DNA of 64,000 bases, taken from assembly GCA_000727475.1 (NCBI GenBank), contig KL647318.1:1335649-1399648 (forward strand), given 5' to 3'. The DNA is from Sarcocystis neurona. Lineage: Eukaryota; Apicomplexa; Conoidasida; Eucoccidiorida; Sarcocystidae. Shown here one piece after another: positions 23,801-35,566 of this stretch. The stretch's first letter is position 1, and every line of letters begins with the position of its first letter. The notes beneath the pieces were generated by a model. That model was given only the letters and a program-made list of their open reading frames with translations. It did no database searches and was not told the DNA's origin. The position numbers and the translations under genes were made by a program.

Positions 23801-25289
23801 CGTTAGTAAAACTAGGCACATACCGGCGGAGAGATTCAGGATAAAGGAAGATACAATCCCTCAATAAACCAAGACACGAACAGCTAGCATCTCAAGTTAG
23901 TGTAGCGCTTCTACTAATGAACGCGGGTTCACGACTAGAGCGAAGCCGAACACATACCCATTTACTGCTTGCGTTTTGCACGGCGTTACGACGGCTGCGG
24001 TGGACAGCCGACTGCGACCCGGTGGGTAAACGCATTCGCGTATAATCAAGAGTCGACGACAGTTGATTTCCTGCCGGTCCCCAACTCAATACAAAGGTCT
24101 ACATACAACGTGAAGTGAACATTGTCGTATTTACGGATAATGCGCTCCTCAGCGCTCTTCCGGCCAACACGTGAAATGTCTCCACGTGTGCCTATCGGCA
24201 AACACGCTTCGCCTGGAGAGCCGCCCCCCTTCCCTTACCGTGACCACATCAAACGACGAACATGAATAAAGAAGCTAGCATCTTTTCTCCCTGGGACAAC
24301 GCTGCGTTCCCCACGTGCTGGTATCTTGTTCCCCACTATGCAGATCAATCGATATACGACGACGCAGTACACAGCAGTCAACACACGACGACAGTGCGCT
24401 TGCGAGCTTACTCCTGCCTTTCGATGAAACAGGAGCCTGCCTTGAGGGAATCGTTTACCGAACTGAATTCGCGTTGTGTCCAGCTGAATATCTCGAAGTG
24501 AGCAATGCACAACGTTTGGCCGGGTCGCACTGAGAATTTCGTTGTTCTGTTTCATGCCACTCGATGCAGACGACGGGCTGCGCTGCATTTGGAGTAGGAC
24601 AACTGGTTTGTATTCAAGGTAAAAATTTGAGCGCCCTGCGACCCATGCCTTCCAACCTGCCCCTATCCTTCCGTTCCACGATTCACTTTCGGGGTTTGCA
24701 TCCTTAGAGAAACTCACAGGCAGTTTCATTATTGCCTTTCAACCCTCCATTATTGTCTTGTCCAGTTCCTGATTATCTCTTCTTTGCTGGAAACGCGCTT
24801 TTACGAGACGAGATGACGTCGATGGTGGTATGAAGGCGCACCTGGGAGACGAGACGTCGTACGTGTTGCTACACTGTGCGAAAATACCTGTATATCTTTG
24901 CTCCGGACCAGTAGCACCGTCGTGGTTCTTCACCGTCTCACTGATCCAAAGTTGCCGCGGGACGCTCCAATGACTGCCCCTTGAAAGACGGCACGGAGGT
25001 GCAGTGCAAGTGTGTCGTTCCCAGCTGCTCAGCGGGAAATGATTTTATGAATTCCTAGACCAACTTCGGAAGAAAGGATTTTCTCACTGGGACTCTTGGC
25101 GTAACTTCCTGCGTGCTCCCTGTCGGCTGCGTGGTCCTCTGTGTTATCTATATATCAAAAGAACGACAACATCATCCTCGGCAGCAACGTCCGGCTTCCC
25201 GTGATCGCCGCCGACGTCTACGGAACCCTTGACGTCTACATGGGGCCTGTATTCTTCGCTCTGCTTGGCGCTTACCAACACTAAATTTC
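17819..25289. other. Gene-poor region with no recognised gene
   Basis: Only short open frames are seen and none shows a domain I recognise. Two segments look mildly exon-like. One is an ATG-started frame of 101 codons at 18070-18375, just downstream of the patched-family gene. The other is a 41-codon phase-0 segment at 19109-19231, bounded by CCAG and by AAG|GTACGT. Neither can be assigned a function, and both could be chance. Confidence 0.4.
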
Positions 25290-25700
25290 AATTCCTAATT
25301 GACAACACTCTCGTGAGCGCCACGCTGACACGGGTTTCCATTTTGATCTTGATGCTCAGCTACCTAGTCAAACACAGGTTGTGCAACAGGCGCTGGACCT
25401 CGAGGAATGATAACTTCCCTGTCTTGATTCTCAGCTTCCGGTTAAGTCCAACTGCGCTGGGCCCTGGAGAATGTTAAATTCCTGGTTTTGTCTCCCAGCC
25501 GTCTGTTCACCAGTTATGCGGCAGGCGCTGGACCTTGAGGAATGTTAACTTTCTCGCCTCAACTCTCAACTACCTCGTAAAGCCCAGGCTACGCAAGTGT
25601 TGATCCTGATTCTACCTAATCAAGCTCAGGTTGAACAACTTGAGCTTGATCAGTGTCAACTTCCTCCTCCTCTTGGGTGTCGTCTATCTGGGCAAGCGCA
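25290..25700. repeat. Degenerate tandem repeat, about 64-71 bp period
   Basis: The phrase GCGCTGGACC...GAATG-TAAC-TTCC recurs at 25390, 25454 and 25525, with weaker copies on both sides. Each copy also carries a CTCAGCT/CTCAACT element. The units differ by substitutions and small length changes, so the array is old. Confidence 0.6.
25619..25650. other. Perfect 10-bp inverted repeat
   Basis: ATCAAGCTCA, a 12-base spacer, then TGAGCTTGAT, at the edge of the degenerate repeat array. Confidence 0.55.
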
Positions 25701-25811
25701 GGTTGCTCACGGCGCATTACCTTCCCGCCGGGAAGGTCGTAGCGTGTTGGCGCCCTGGCTGACTTTCCCGTATCACCGAACGACATCCATTGCGAGCTAC
25801 GCACCACAGAC

Positions 25812-26702
25812 CTACATCTGCCGTCTTGCCCACCAAATCGCAAAGACTTGGACGGCGTCTGCCAGAAACTGCGCACTGTTGAGCATTGGTCGTCCCCTAG
25901 AATCTACTGTAATGTACCTATCCGTTATACGAGAGAACACTCTGGCAAGTCGAGTATCGAGAGACGGCTCTTTTTCGCCACGCTTTTGCTGCATTTTAGC
26001 GTTGGAATCCCGCTTTGCATCAGGACGCGGACCTTCGTCTGGTGTGTCATGCTCCTGTCGAGCTACAGGTTTCCTTGTAACATACTCAACAGGTGGGATA
26101 ATCTCCTTCCAGACCGGCGAATCAGGCTTTCCTTGTGGTTTCTCTGCCTTGGGCTCGCTTGTCGATGACTCGTGATTCCCCACCGGAGTTGGTGGTGGCG
26201 AAGTGGCGTCTACCCTTGACATTTCGCTCTGCGTTTGATGCTGTGGGGTCACCGGGACCGGGGGCGTCGTCGCGTATGGATCGTCAGTCGAAAAAAGAAG
26301 CACTGTAAATAACATAGAGAGCCCCAAAATTATACGAAGCGCCGCACCAATAATGACGCCGCCTGACTGTAGTGAAAATGGTCTGTTCCCTTGGGGTGCA
26401 AATGGCTCGCTACCGATGTCCTGCGAGTGGACTACGCCTTTCAAGGCATCTGGAGGTCTTTTTCGTGTTCCACCCTTGAGCGCGAGCGTTGGCGCCGCAC
26501 GGTGGCCGCGAATGGCAGCGCTGCGAACCAGGAAGAACGAAGTCACCGCGAGCAAAGTAAGATACAAACTCCAAGTGGCACCGCTACTCGGCAAAGCCCT
26601 CCCTCCACACACGGGGTCGGAGTTTCCAGCTTCTCCTGATGCTGTCTCTGGTGTTGGTGCGCTGTCTCGAACTCGGACCAGATGCGTTCTGCTCTGCGTT
26701 GT
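25812..26702 (-). CDS. Candidate gene: possible membrane protein, 5' end unresolved
   Basis: An open minus-strand frame of nearly 900 nt runs to a stop at 25812-25814. It encodes a hydrophobic segment (SLYLTLLAVTSFFLV), a basic linker, a second hydrophobic segment (IIGAALRIILGLSMLFTVLLF), a Pro/Glu/Lys-rich stretch and a charged C-terminal part ending FAIWWARRQM. I recognise no domain. The only in-frame ATG near the front lies inside the second hydrophobic segment, so the true start must be an upstream exon. An ATG-started minus-strand frame at 26856-26584 (MTLSNLQQQCLSEG...) overlaps it in another frame and could supply that exon, but I could not find a convincing intron. The composition looks like coding sequence; function unknown. 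Confidence 0.4.
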   Translation of the reverse strand, partial: TTQSRTHLVRVRDSAPTPETASGEAGNSDPVCGGRALPSSGATWSLYLTLLAVTSFFLVRSAAIRGHRAAPTLALKGGTRKRPPDALKGVVHSQDIGSEPFAPQGNRPFSLQSGGVIIGAALRIILGLSMLFTVLLFSTDDPYATTPPVPVTPQHQTQSEMSRVDATSPPPTPVGNHESSTSEPKAEKPQGKPDSPVWKEIIPPVEYVTRKPVARQEHDTPDEGPRPDAKRDSNAKMQQKRGEKEPSLDTRLARVFSRITDRYITVDSRGRPMLNSAQFLADAVQVFAIWWARRQM

Positions 26703-26972
26703 CTAGGCGAGCGGCAACGTTCTCAACGGCAGACGCGCTTCCACTGTGCTGATACGTTTCAATGCTAAAAACGTGTGGCTTCTCCACTGCGGCTACCCTG
26801 TCCCACCCTTCTGTGCCCTCGCTGAGGCACTGCTGCTGTAAGTTCGACAGTGTCATGTTCCAAGCATGAGAACGGCCCAGAGTTTGCCGTACGTAACAGA
26901 AGCCGTAGTCATTGTTGCCGTAATTGTAGATGCAGGGTTTTCACGAGGAGAGACCCAAATACCAAATCACAG

Positions 26973-27105
26973 CACAAACTTCTGCCGGTTCCCCCGCCGA
27001 AAGCTGACTGTCATCTGCTACATGTAGTCAAATATTTAATTGGAACACAAACCTCTGCCGGTCCGCCAGCCGCGAGCTTATTGTCAGCTACGACATGTAG
27101 TCAAC
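26973..27105. repeat. Diverged tandem duplication, period 73 bp
   Basis: A 60-bp segment beginning CACAAACTTCTGCCGGTTC and ending CATGTAGTCAA recurs 73 bases later as CACAAACCTCTGCCGGTCC...CATGTAGTCAA. The copies differ at roughly one position in five. Confidence 0.65.
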
Positions 27106-30100
27106 ATCGGTTAAACCTCCTGCCCTCAATTTTTCCATTACTGAAGTAGCAATCGCCGCACGTCGAGGTAGGCGTTTGCGCGTGTCGCCGAACAGACCTC
27201 CAAGCCTCAACCCCATGAACGCTGCATTAAACCATCCACTTGGGACGATATGTAGTCCGTTCGCGACGTTGCGGTGGATTTACGGATTCATCAGCGTCCG
27301 AACATGCGGGTGACGACCAGGCACTGATCTTCCCATTTTAGTCTCCAGTACGAAGCCCGGGGGGGGGCGGCGGTGCCACATTCGCGTTCCCCAAAAGGGA
27401 GGGGGCGGCCCGCGGTGGTCGCGTTGTGATGCGAATCAAGGTGAACCCGGGTGTACCATTTTCGTCTGTGCGGAGGTGAAACACGAATGCTCCTTTGATG
27501 GTTGTATAGCTGACTAACACCGCGGACCCAAATAAAGCACGCTTGCCACAGATGGTAAGGTAGTGCTCAAGAGGTGGGACGCGTTTCCACTTCACTCCAC
27601 AACGCTGGCGCCACATGTTACGACACGCACTTTCCCTTGTCACGACCGCCGTGTGAGCTACCGCCGTATGCGCACTGCACGGGGTCTCGCGGGAGGAGGA
27701 AGACGACGCGGAGTGCAGCGCCAACGCTCGATAGGATAAGGCGGCGGCGATGTTTCGCCGTCGAGAAGGCGCAGCCGGGTACGCGTAGGACTACGAAATG
27801 GACAGAAGAGATGTGTGTGTAGTTTAACACTTTGGAAGATCTTCACGACTAGAGAGATAGCGAAGCGAACGTAACGCTCATCGACCGTTGCCTGCGGACG
27901 ACGAACCCTTGTGTTCGTGCGCGTAGCGCACCCGGAGAACAACACCACCTTCGCGGTTCAAACGTACAGAGTGGAGCATTATAGATATGGTTACAGCATG
28001 CGCGCAGCTGTTGTTGCATTTCCGCATAGCTGAAGAGATTTTCACAGTGTCCAACAGCTTACACAAGCAAGGTGACACTGGTGCGGAACCCGTGTGGCTT
28101 TTACGAGTTTTCTTTGTCACCCCTCGCCCCAATCACACACGAGCTACTACTCGAGAACACCCACGTTTTTTCAGAGCTGGCATACACGGGGTTACAGCCG
28201 GCCGGAGTTACACGATTGGAAGGGCCGGTCTCCGTCGCCGTGGTGTGCCGCGTTGTTTCGCTGACAGTATAATTGTTTATCCCGGATAGAGGGAATTACG
28301 AGGACCACACGCTGTGCAGGCTCCAGCACGTAGTGCTATGCTGCGCGAACTCCAATCTCATGCTCACAGTGATAGGAAACAACGCGATGTCAGGCAGCTG
28401 CGGCGGCGACACGCGTGTAGGGAGACGTCTGGGAGAACGCCTATCGGCAAACGAGCAACGTAAGGTGAAACATGTCCTTTACTGGGCAAACCGCATTGAG
28501 TACTGCTTACAAACCCGGTAGCAGGAGACAGGGGGGACGAGGGGGTGGGCGCGACCTGCTGAATGCGTGTTTGCGGGGACGGAGCTGCACTGCAAGAGAC
28601 ATGATAGCTGGAAAGTCAGTCTAGTCCACCTGTGGAGTAAGAACACGCTGGGGTTCTGTCGGAGTTCACCAACTGCGTACAGGACTTGCAGTTTCCGCTA
28701 ATTTGTATAAGCAGTAGTATCAAATAGAGCCTTCGTCCAATTAGTCGTTCCTCCATGAACTGCGGTCTGTTACAAAGTGCTTTGGGTACGCCGGAATGCT
28801 CGTGTAGACTCGCTGCTTCATGTAATACCCACTGCCGTAAACGGAAGAGTAGACGCGCTACGTTCGGTCGGATGAAACTGCGGAAGAAACACGAGCGGGG
28901 CATGCCAAGCGACCACAACCAAGGCCACACGAAATACTTTATGACGATCTACACTACGAAAGTCTTTCTGTCCACTTCGTTTCGCCGACCTGTGGCCCGG
29001 TATAACATGTATCACGGCGTAGTAGGGGGGCTTTCCTGTGGCTACTTCCACACTGGCAAAGAGACCTTGTTATAAATTTTCGTGGAATGATGCAGAGGCG
29101 GAGGCCTCGTTTTCAAGCTAAACCCAGAATTCGCTCCGCAATTGATACAGTTGTTACGTGCAGGGAGGTAATGTAAGTCTTGTCTCAACAACTTCCGGCT
29201 TCGAGGTCGTCCAGGATTGCTACTTAAAATTGTATCAATTAGTGCAGCGCTCAGTGCTTCGAATCTATTATGACGCTGAAGATATCTGACAATTTGCACA
29301 CATCAGAGAGAAAGACGAAGGAAGGCCTAGCGACGAGCTCGATGTCGTCGCCCTGACCTTTAATCGCAACACAGTAAACACGACAGTGACCTTGTACCGT
29401 GGGCTCTTATGCGTGCAAATATTCGATCGGCCTAGAGAGGACAGCCACCTCTTTTGTAATCCTCTCTCCTGCTGGTAGCTGTCTTTGTCGCAGCCCTCAC
29501 GAGCCCATCTCCACTGTAGTGGGTACGCTGCAGGAGCACACCTAGTGATTCTGCGAGTGCTATGCTGGACTCTTCTGCAAATCTTCTACATTACCTTCCT
29601 CCCGTCCGTTGCGACGAGTGAACTATTTTAAACTGCAGCGAAAAGGTAACGAGGAAGTGCATCGGCTAGCAGACGCTACCGGCCTAGACGTGACAGATGC
29701 TGGAAACCAGTGAGATACCACCACCACATGGTCACGTGAACAAGCGTATCTTCTCAAACGTGTAGGACACAGACTTTTTTCTCTCCTCAGAAGCCATCCT
29801 TGAAACATCTGGCACCAGCCACGTGGCGTCCAGCGCTTCACCCGGGTACCCCGAACGAAGAGCCGCAGAGCACGTTTAAAGCCGATCGAACTCAGTATTA
29901 TTGTAACGCCGGGCTCTTTCGGAGTGACGCGATAACTGTACAGTGCCACAACTAATCCTTTATGAGGCCTCTGAAATTTTGGTCGTTATGATGGACAGCT
30001 CTTTGGTGGGCATTAGTAGGTGTTAGCCACTTGCTGCCGACAGCAAGTAACGCTTACCGCTGCGAACTCGGACCCTTCCTTATTCGGAAAATGGTGCAAC

Positions 30101-31640
30101 CATCAAAAGTCTGCGAACGCTCCTCAAGGTACGAGTCCGACACAGTAAGACGTCTTCACCTTTGTCGAAGAAGGGCGCCGGTGTAAGATTCGTTCGGTGC
30201 GAGCAAGCCCGCGCAGCCGAAAACTCTACCCAGACCGCGGACAGTAGAATACGAAGAAGTCAACATTTCCTCAACAGCGTCTGGCCGCACTGACGAGGCA
30301 CAAGGGTAGCAATATGCAAAATTACCGATTTAGGTTAGAATCTCTTGTCAGTGCCGGCACAAAACTGGGCCTGCGCCACATAATTATTTTGGCCGCTTAT
30401 CAATTCCGAAGTCGTCGTGCCTCACAGAAACGCGTTCAACTGATTTTGCGTTCGCTTCCCCGATGAGGATAACTCGCCAGGGTAACAGATCCCGTTCGTC
30501 AGCAGACGCCTTTGTGTTATTCATTGATCTCCTCCCGTATTATTGGGGATAATGATGTGTGCCATATTTTCATTTTGCTCGGAGTCAGGTGTCAGATCAA
30601 ACTATTGTGCCCCATTGGGCGTTTCTTCATTTGCACACGCTCGACGACCCCCTGGATGGCAATGTACGCCCTGCAGCACTTGTCCGCCTTTACTGGTTTG
30701 AGTGGATGTAAGCAAAATAGGTTCAGGGAGGGACGACGGCCACTGGCAAACAATGAACACAATTCAATGCGATGCCTAACTTCCAGCAGGTTAATAAGAC
30801 TGCACAGGTCGCAGTGCTGGTAATTCTCTTGTAAGCGTCAAGTAGGTCCTGGGAACCAAAATCAGACACTTCATTCAGACAGTTTGTGTGGTGCTCCTCC
30901 ACGACATGTCTTCCATACGATTGTCCTGAGGATTTAAAATCCGCTGAGATATCCACTTGCTGTAAAAGCTGCCAAAGCCCCACTTGCACTAAGAGTATAA
31001 GTGAGTAAGGTTTCCTCTGGTGACTTCTGTTCCACAACAGAAGCTTCGTGTACGAATCAAATATTCCCGAAGACTTTCAGAGGAATGACTTTGGAAAACT
31101 TGTAGGTATGACGAGAAGCGTCTAAGTCATTACTCAGTCTTAGCGATAGCCTCCGCATCCAGCTTCCGCTTGAGTCGCAGACGGTTGACAACCGGTTTGA
31201 TTTGGATTGACTCATACGAATGCTGTGGAAACTTAGCGTGGGGCCTGCGAGTACGGGATTCAGACGTAAGAACCTGTGTAGTGGTCACATTATAGAAAAA
31301 TACCTCCACGCTGAACCAGACGCTTCCCAGATTCATACTTGAACGAGAAAATGCACGGCTGTTATCATCCAGCGGAGGAAGACGCCCGCGGCTCCTAGGA
31401 AACGCCTTCTTCCTTCCTGTAACTCTCCTGCGTCACAATCCTGTGACATCGGCATATTCCAACAAATCGATGGCCACGGAGGTGGCGTCACATGCTAATG
31501 CCCGAAATGCTAGGAAAAGTTTCAGCAAGTTGAAACCATTCCTTAGACGCGACTCTCTGGAGTGAATGGTCGTCTCCTTTTGTGCCTGTGCTGGAACTCC
31601 GCTCGCGACAGTGTTTGATCAAAAGCATCATTTGTGGAGG

Positions 31641-31698
31641 GTTCGAGAGTCTTTAGTTATTCACATTCGGGTTCGAGAGTCTTTAGTGATTCACATTC
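31641..31698. repeat. Two-copy tandem repeat, period 30 bp
   Basis: GTTCGAGAGTCTTTAGTTAT and the next ten bases are repeated 30 bases on with one change (GTTAT to GTGAT). The near-identity indicates a recent duplication. Confidence 0.85.
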
Positions 31699-34600
31699 TC
31701 ACGGGTGCTTTGGGCACATCGCGACTGTGTTTAGCTGCAGGTGCAACCCACAGGCCCCCGCAGCTGTGAAGATTATTCAGCGTCTCGCAAGCAAAGTTAC
31801 AAACAGAGAACTACCTCTTCCGCGTCAGGCTCGACTTTCAGACGCCGATGAATGACTGACCACATGCTATTGCATTCACAGTGTCGGGGTGCCAGACAAC
31901 ATCGCAATCGTCTTTATGACCAGTGCACGCCGTAGTAGACAGCCTGCGTAAGGCACCACCTGAAGACCCCGAATTCGCTTAAAAGGATTTTGAATATTCG
32001 CAACAGATGTCGGCGAGACGTGGGACCGCGAGTGTACTCAGTTTTCGGACGAGGAAAGCAGTGAAGTATCCACAGAATAAAGATTGAGCGCTTTCTTCAT
32101 TGTTGTTCCCCAGTCTAGTGTGCGCCGTAGACCGACGTTCGCTCCCTGGAACGCGGTGAACGTGCACTGAAAGAAATAGATTGTCCATGAAGATGCATAG
32201 AAAGAAAAAACCGTCCGAACAGTCGGGCTACGCTCGGGTACTTAACGATTCCTCTCCGTTGTCAAGACCTGGATTATTACCCACCCCTCTCTAATGTCGT
32301 GACCTCATAGCAGCAGAAACGATTTACGTATGATACACATGTGATTTCCATAGGAGAAGCTATTTCGAAAAAGTGCGTGCTCACGATGTCAAATTATCAC
32401 TACCACCAACGACGGCAAAAAACGAAAACTTGCACGCGTGATTGCTCACGTGTGTTTGTTTTTGAAACCATTGCGCGCTTCCGGTCTTCTCGAAATTTCT
32501 TTGGGGTCTCTTACTGAACCACAGTGCAGTACCAGGCGACTGCTCATCACGCCGTTCACGAAGGAGGGCCGGCGTGTTTCAGCATGCTAAACGGAAGGTA
32601 TTCATTAGCCGGCCCGTAGAAAACTTCGACTGCGTAATCTGCAACACTGCGGCATTAGAAATAGAATTCCACGTTCCTGCTTTAGTAACCTGTCACGCGT
32701 CTCACTGAAGGGCCATTCTGTCACAACGTCTGCAGCATTGGCCCCAGAACATCGTCTAGTTTGTCTTTTTCAAGTGGCAATGCAGGGAGGAGACAAGAGT
32801 CTATGTTGTTACCTGAATTCTGAAGTCTGGGTACAACCAATATCCCGACTTATGTGCTACGACATGTTTTCCTCTCTCTACATATATATACATATATGTA
32901 AGTACACACTATACTCGAGAAACGCCGCCGTACACGCCGCCTGAAGTGCGGTTATTGCGCTTTTCTTCAACACCTAACTGTTAGACCTGACACTACACAC
33001 GTACACACATTCGTACACACCTATAATGCGAGACACAGGAAATGATTCGATCTGGAGCACAGAGAAAAGTGTGTGAGTTCAAAACAGATGACGCAGTTAT
33101 GATACGGACTGCGTTCGGAGAACCTTGTCAGGCAGGGACGATACTCAGACCACTGCTGCACTTCTTATCTCGCTACGGAGGGGCTACATATCAAAGCAAA
33201 AGAGCAAATATGACCGTCGCCAACAGAGCTGTTATCTCCGGCCCCAATTTCAGGTCGAAAAATTCGTGCTTCGAAATCAAAATGCATCCTGTATTTCAAT
33301 GAATGTGAAGGACGGCGCCTTCCGAATTGTCAAAGCGTAGATCCAAAGTGGTGTGCTGCGTGGACGTGAGTCCCACGCCATCGTACAGCAGGATTTTCTT
33401 CTTGGTAGACCCTGTTTCACAAAGTGGGACGCTGCTTCACGCATCGCTGTGGAAACGCTCACGGCACCACGTCTTCTACACGCTGGTGACTACGTAATTT
33501 CAGCGAATTTACACGAACGTGCTGCTCCTGGTTGTGGTGCGTTGTCGTACCCTCCTTACGCGTCCGAGCCCGTGGTGTCCGTCTCCATCATGTAAACACT
33601 TCTCTCCGCTTCTAAACGTCGAGGCAGCCCCCTGAGTACCTTCTAGTGTACGCAGACAGCCCTGACTGTGCAACATAATACCTACACGTTCAACATTGCA
33701 TTTCGTAGACCCTAAGCAACGCTTCTACACCCTTGCCTGTGCGCGCTGGATTGGGATGAAGTTCCCTTTACCCGCACGCACCCATCCTTCATTTGTGGCA
33801 GTTAACCAGTCGTTCGCTTGAAGGGGGGTCAATCTCAGTTCAGACAGGTTTCATGTATCATCGGACCCCGCAGATGCCTCTCTCTAGGCAGAATCCATTA
33901 CAGTCCCACTAAAAACCCTAACTTCTTGCTCACGGCCAGGTTCACTGCAACTGATGATGCGCAATGTACACACGCTCCTCCCCGTGACCCACCTTCGAGT
34001 TTCCAGGCCCCAATCGACGTCTGCGCAAGAAGCAACACGTCTACTCCAGACGAACCTGTGTATGGTTTACAGCACAGAAAACCTCTGCACGACCCGTTGT
34101 CAGCAATGGTTGTTGAATGCGTTTCCCGGCGTCGCCTGAGGTGTTCTTGAATCAAGTATATTTAAGCGTGCTCGTCGGGTCTCGGACACGCCCCTGGCGC
34201 CGTCAGAATTTGTGGAAACCGTCCACACAGAGGACGCATCTTGCCCGTATAAGACATGAGCGAGCACCTCTCGTCCGACAAAAGTCTATAGCTTTTGTAT
34301 ATAGTCGTTAAAAGCAGTGTCACACTTCACCCACTTTTTCGCAGCTAACAGAAGGGGCAAGTGTTCTACGCATGTAGGACTGCACTGGTAGGTTCTCACG
34401 CATGCATGCAAGGGAAAGACGTCGAAATCTCATCAATGCGTGTCCGCAGCGCGAGCTTACGGCCGCTTGCACGTACGCGAGCCGGTGTCTGTTTCTGCGG
34501 CGGTGCTGTGTTTGCATGCGGCGGACAACAATGACGTAAGAGAAAGACTGTATGACAGATTCTGTCTCCGGCGGCAGCAGCCTCTCAGAGCAATTCAGTG

Positions 34601-35339
34601 CTCCGTTCCTAGAGGTCCACGTAAGCTAGATAAACCTTAGAGGATTGTTTTTCTACGGTGAGCCGCGGAAGCTACCACGTCACACTGCTCGCCTGCCATA
34701 TTTTACCAGCCTGCTTACGTGAATATTAATAACTTGACGTGAACTCTTGCAGAGCATGTGTTTATACGCAGTATTTGCCGGAGTGACAAGAGGGAGAAAT
34801 GTCCGGATTTCGCTTTGACAACCGACCTCTACAAGTGACTAACCGACCTTCACACTAAAGGGCATACTCTTACAGGTTTCAACCAGTGCAACACTGGGCA
34901 TCAGCTGGATATGTGAACGGGTAACAGACAGCATGCCTTCGTTTTTCTTCTTTGGGTCGACAAACGATAAGTGGCTAGACCGTATACTCACCGGGTGATT
35001 TATTGTCTACACCGATGTTTACGTTTTAGCACGTGTAAGTGGACACGCAGAGCTAGGGATATTTCAAGTGCCCAGCAGAAATGTAGGTCATCGCTGCCAG
35101 TATCGGTGCCGTCGTTGCCGATTGTTTTGGATGTCCTGTTCTCCGGTGTCCCTGCGTATCTTGCACTTGCTTGTGGCTGCATGTGTCCCCCACCTATATT
35201 TCCGTTGAGAACCAACTGTTATGCGGACGCTCGTAGATAACGTTGTCTCCTTCAGTCTTCCCCAGAACAAAGTCTAGCGCATGAAGAGCGTCTCGCCCAA
35301 CCTCCGTTGCGCTGTTCATCTGGACGGTCGTCTTCTGGC

Positions 35340-35545
35340 TTTCCCTCTTCCTCCTCTGAGCTTGTCCTTCGCTGCGCTCGGCCTTCTTTCGTAGGCAGGC
35401 GGTGGCTGCCGTGAGGAACATCCTTTTTCCGTAGTACAGCGGTATTCTGGATCTCCCTCTTCACTCTCTAAGCTGGTTCTTCGCTGCTCTTGAGTTTCTT
35501 TCGTAGGCAGGCAGTGGCTGCCGTACGGAACATCCTTTCCTCCTT
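35340..35545. repeat. Diverged tandem duplication, period 112 bp, just upstream of the helicase
   Basis: CTTTCGTAGGCAGGCGGTGG...GAACATCCTTT near 35386 recurs 112 bases on as CTTTCGTAGGCAGGCAGTGG...GAACATCCTTT. The second copy ends about 30 bases before the helicase ATG, so it lies in the probable 5' UTR or promoter. Confidence 0.7.
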
Positions 35546-35566
35546 GACCTTCTTTAAGGCGTCGCA

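Larger units (their letters stand above)
26857..35566. other. Gene-poor region upstream of the helicase; no recognised gene
   Basis: Short open frames on both strands, none with a recognisable domain. It contains three tandem duplications listed separately. A TGCATGCA motif lies at 34403-34410, about 1.2 kb upstream of the helicase start. This matches a known apicomplexan AP2-factor site, but the distance and single occurrence make a role doubtful. Confidence 0.35.

Noticed and set aside
24262..24533. Possible reverse-transcriptase remnant (YADQSIYDD)
   Set aside because: The residues only superficially resemble the YxDD motif, and no flanking RT motifs are present.
25597..26175. 192-codon plus-strand open frame
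   Set aside because: Antisense to the more protein-like minus-strand candidate at 25812-26702.
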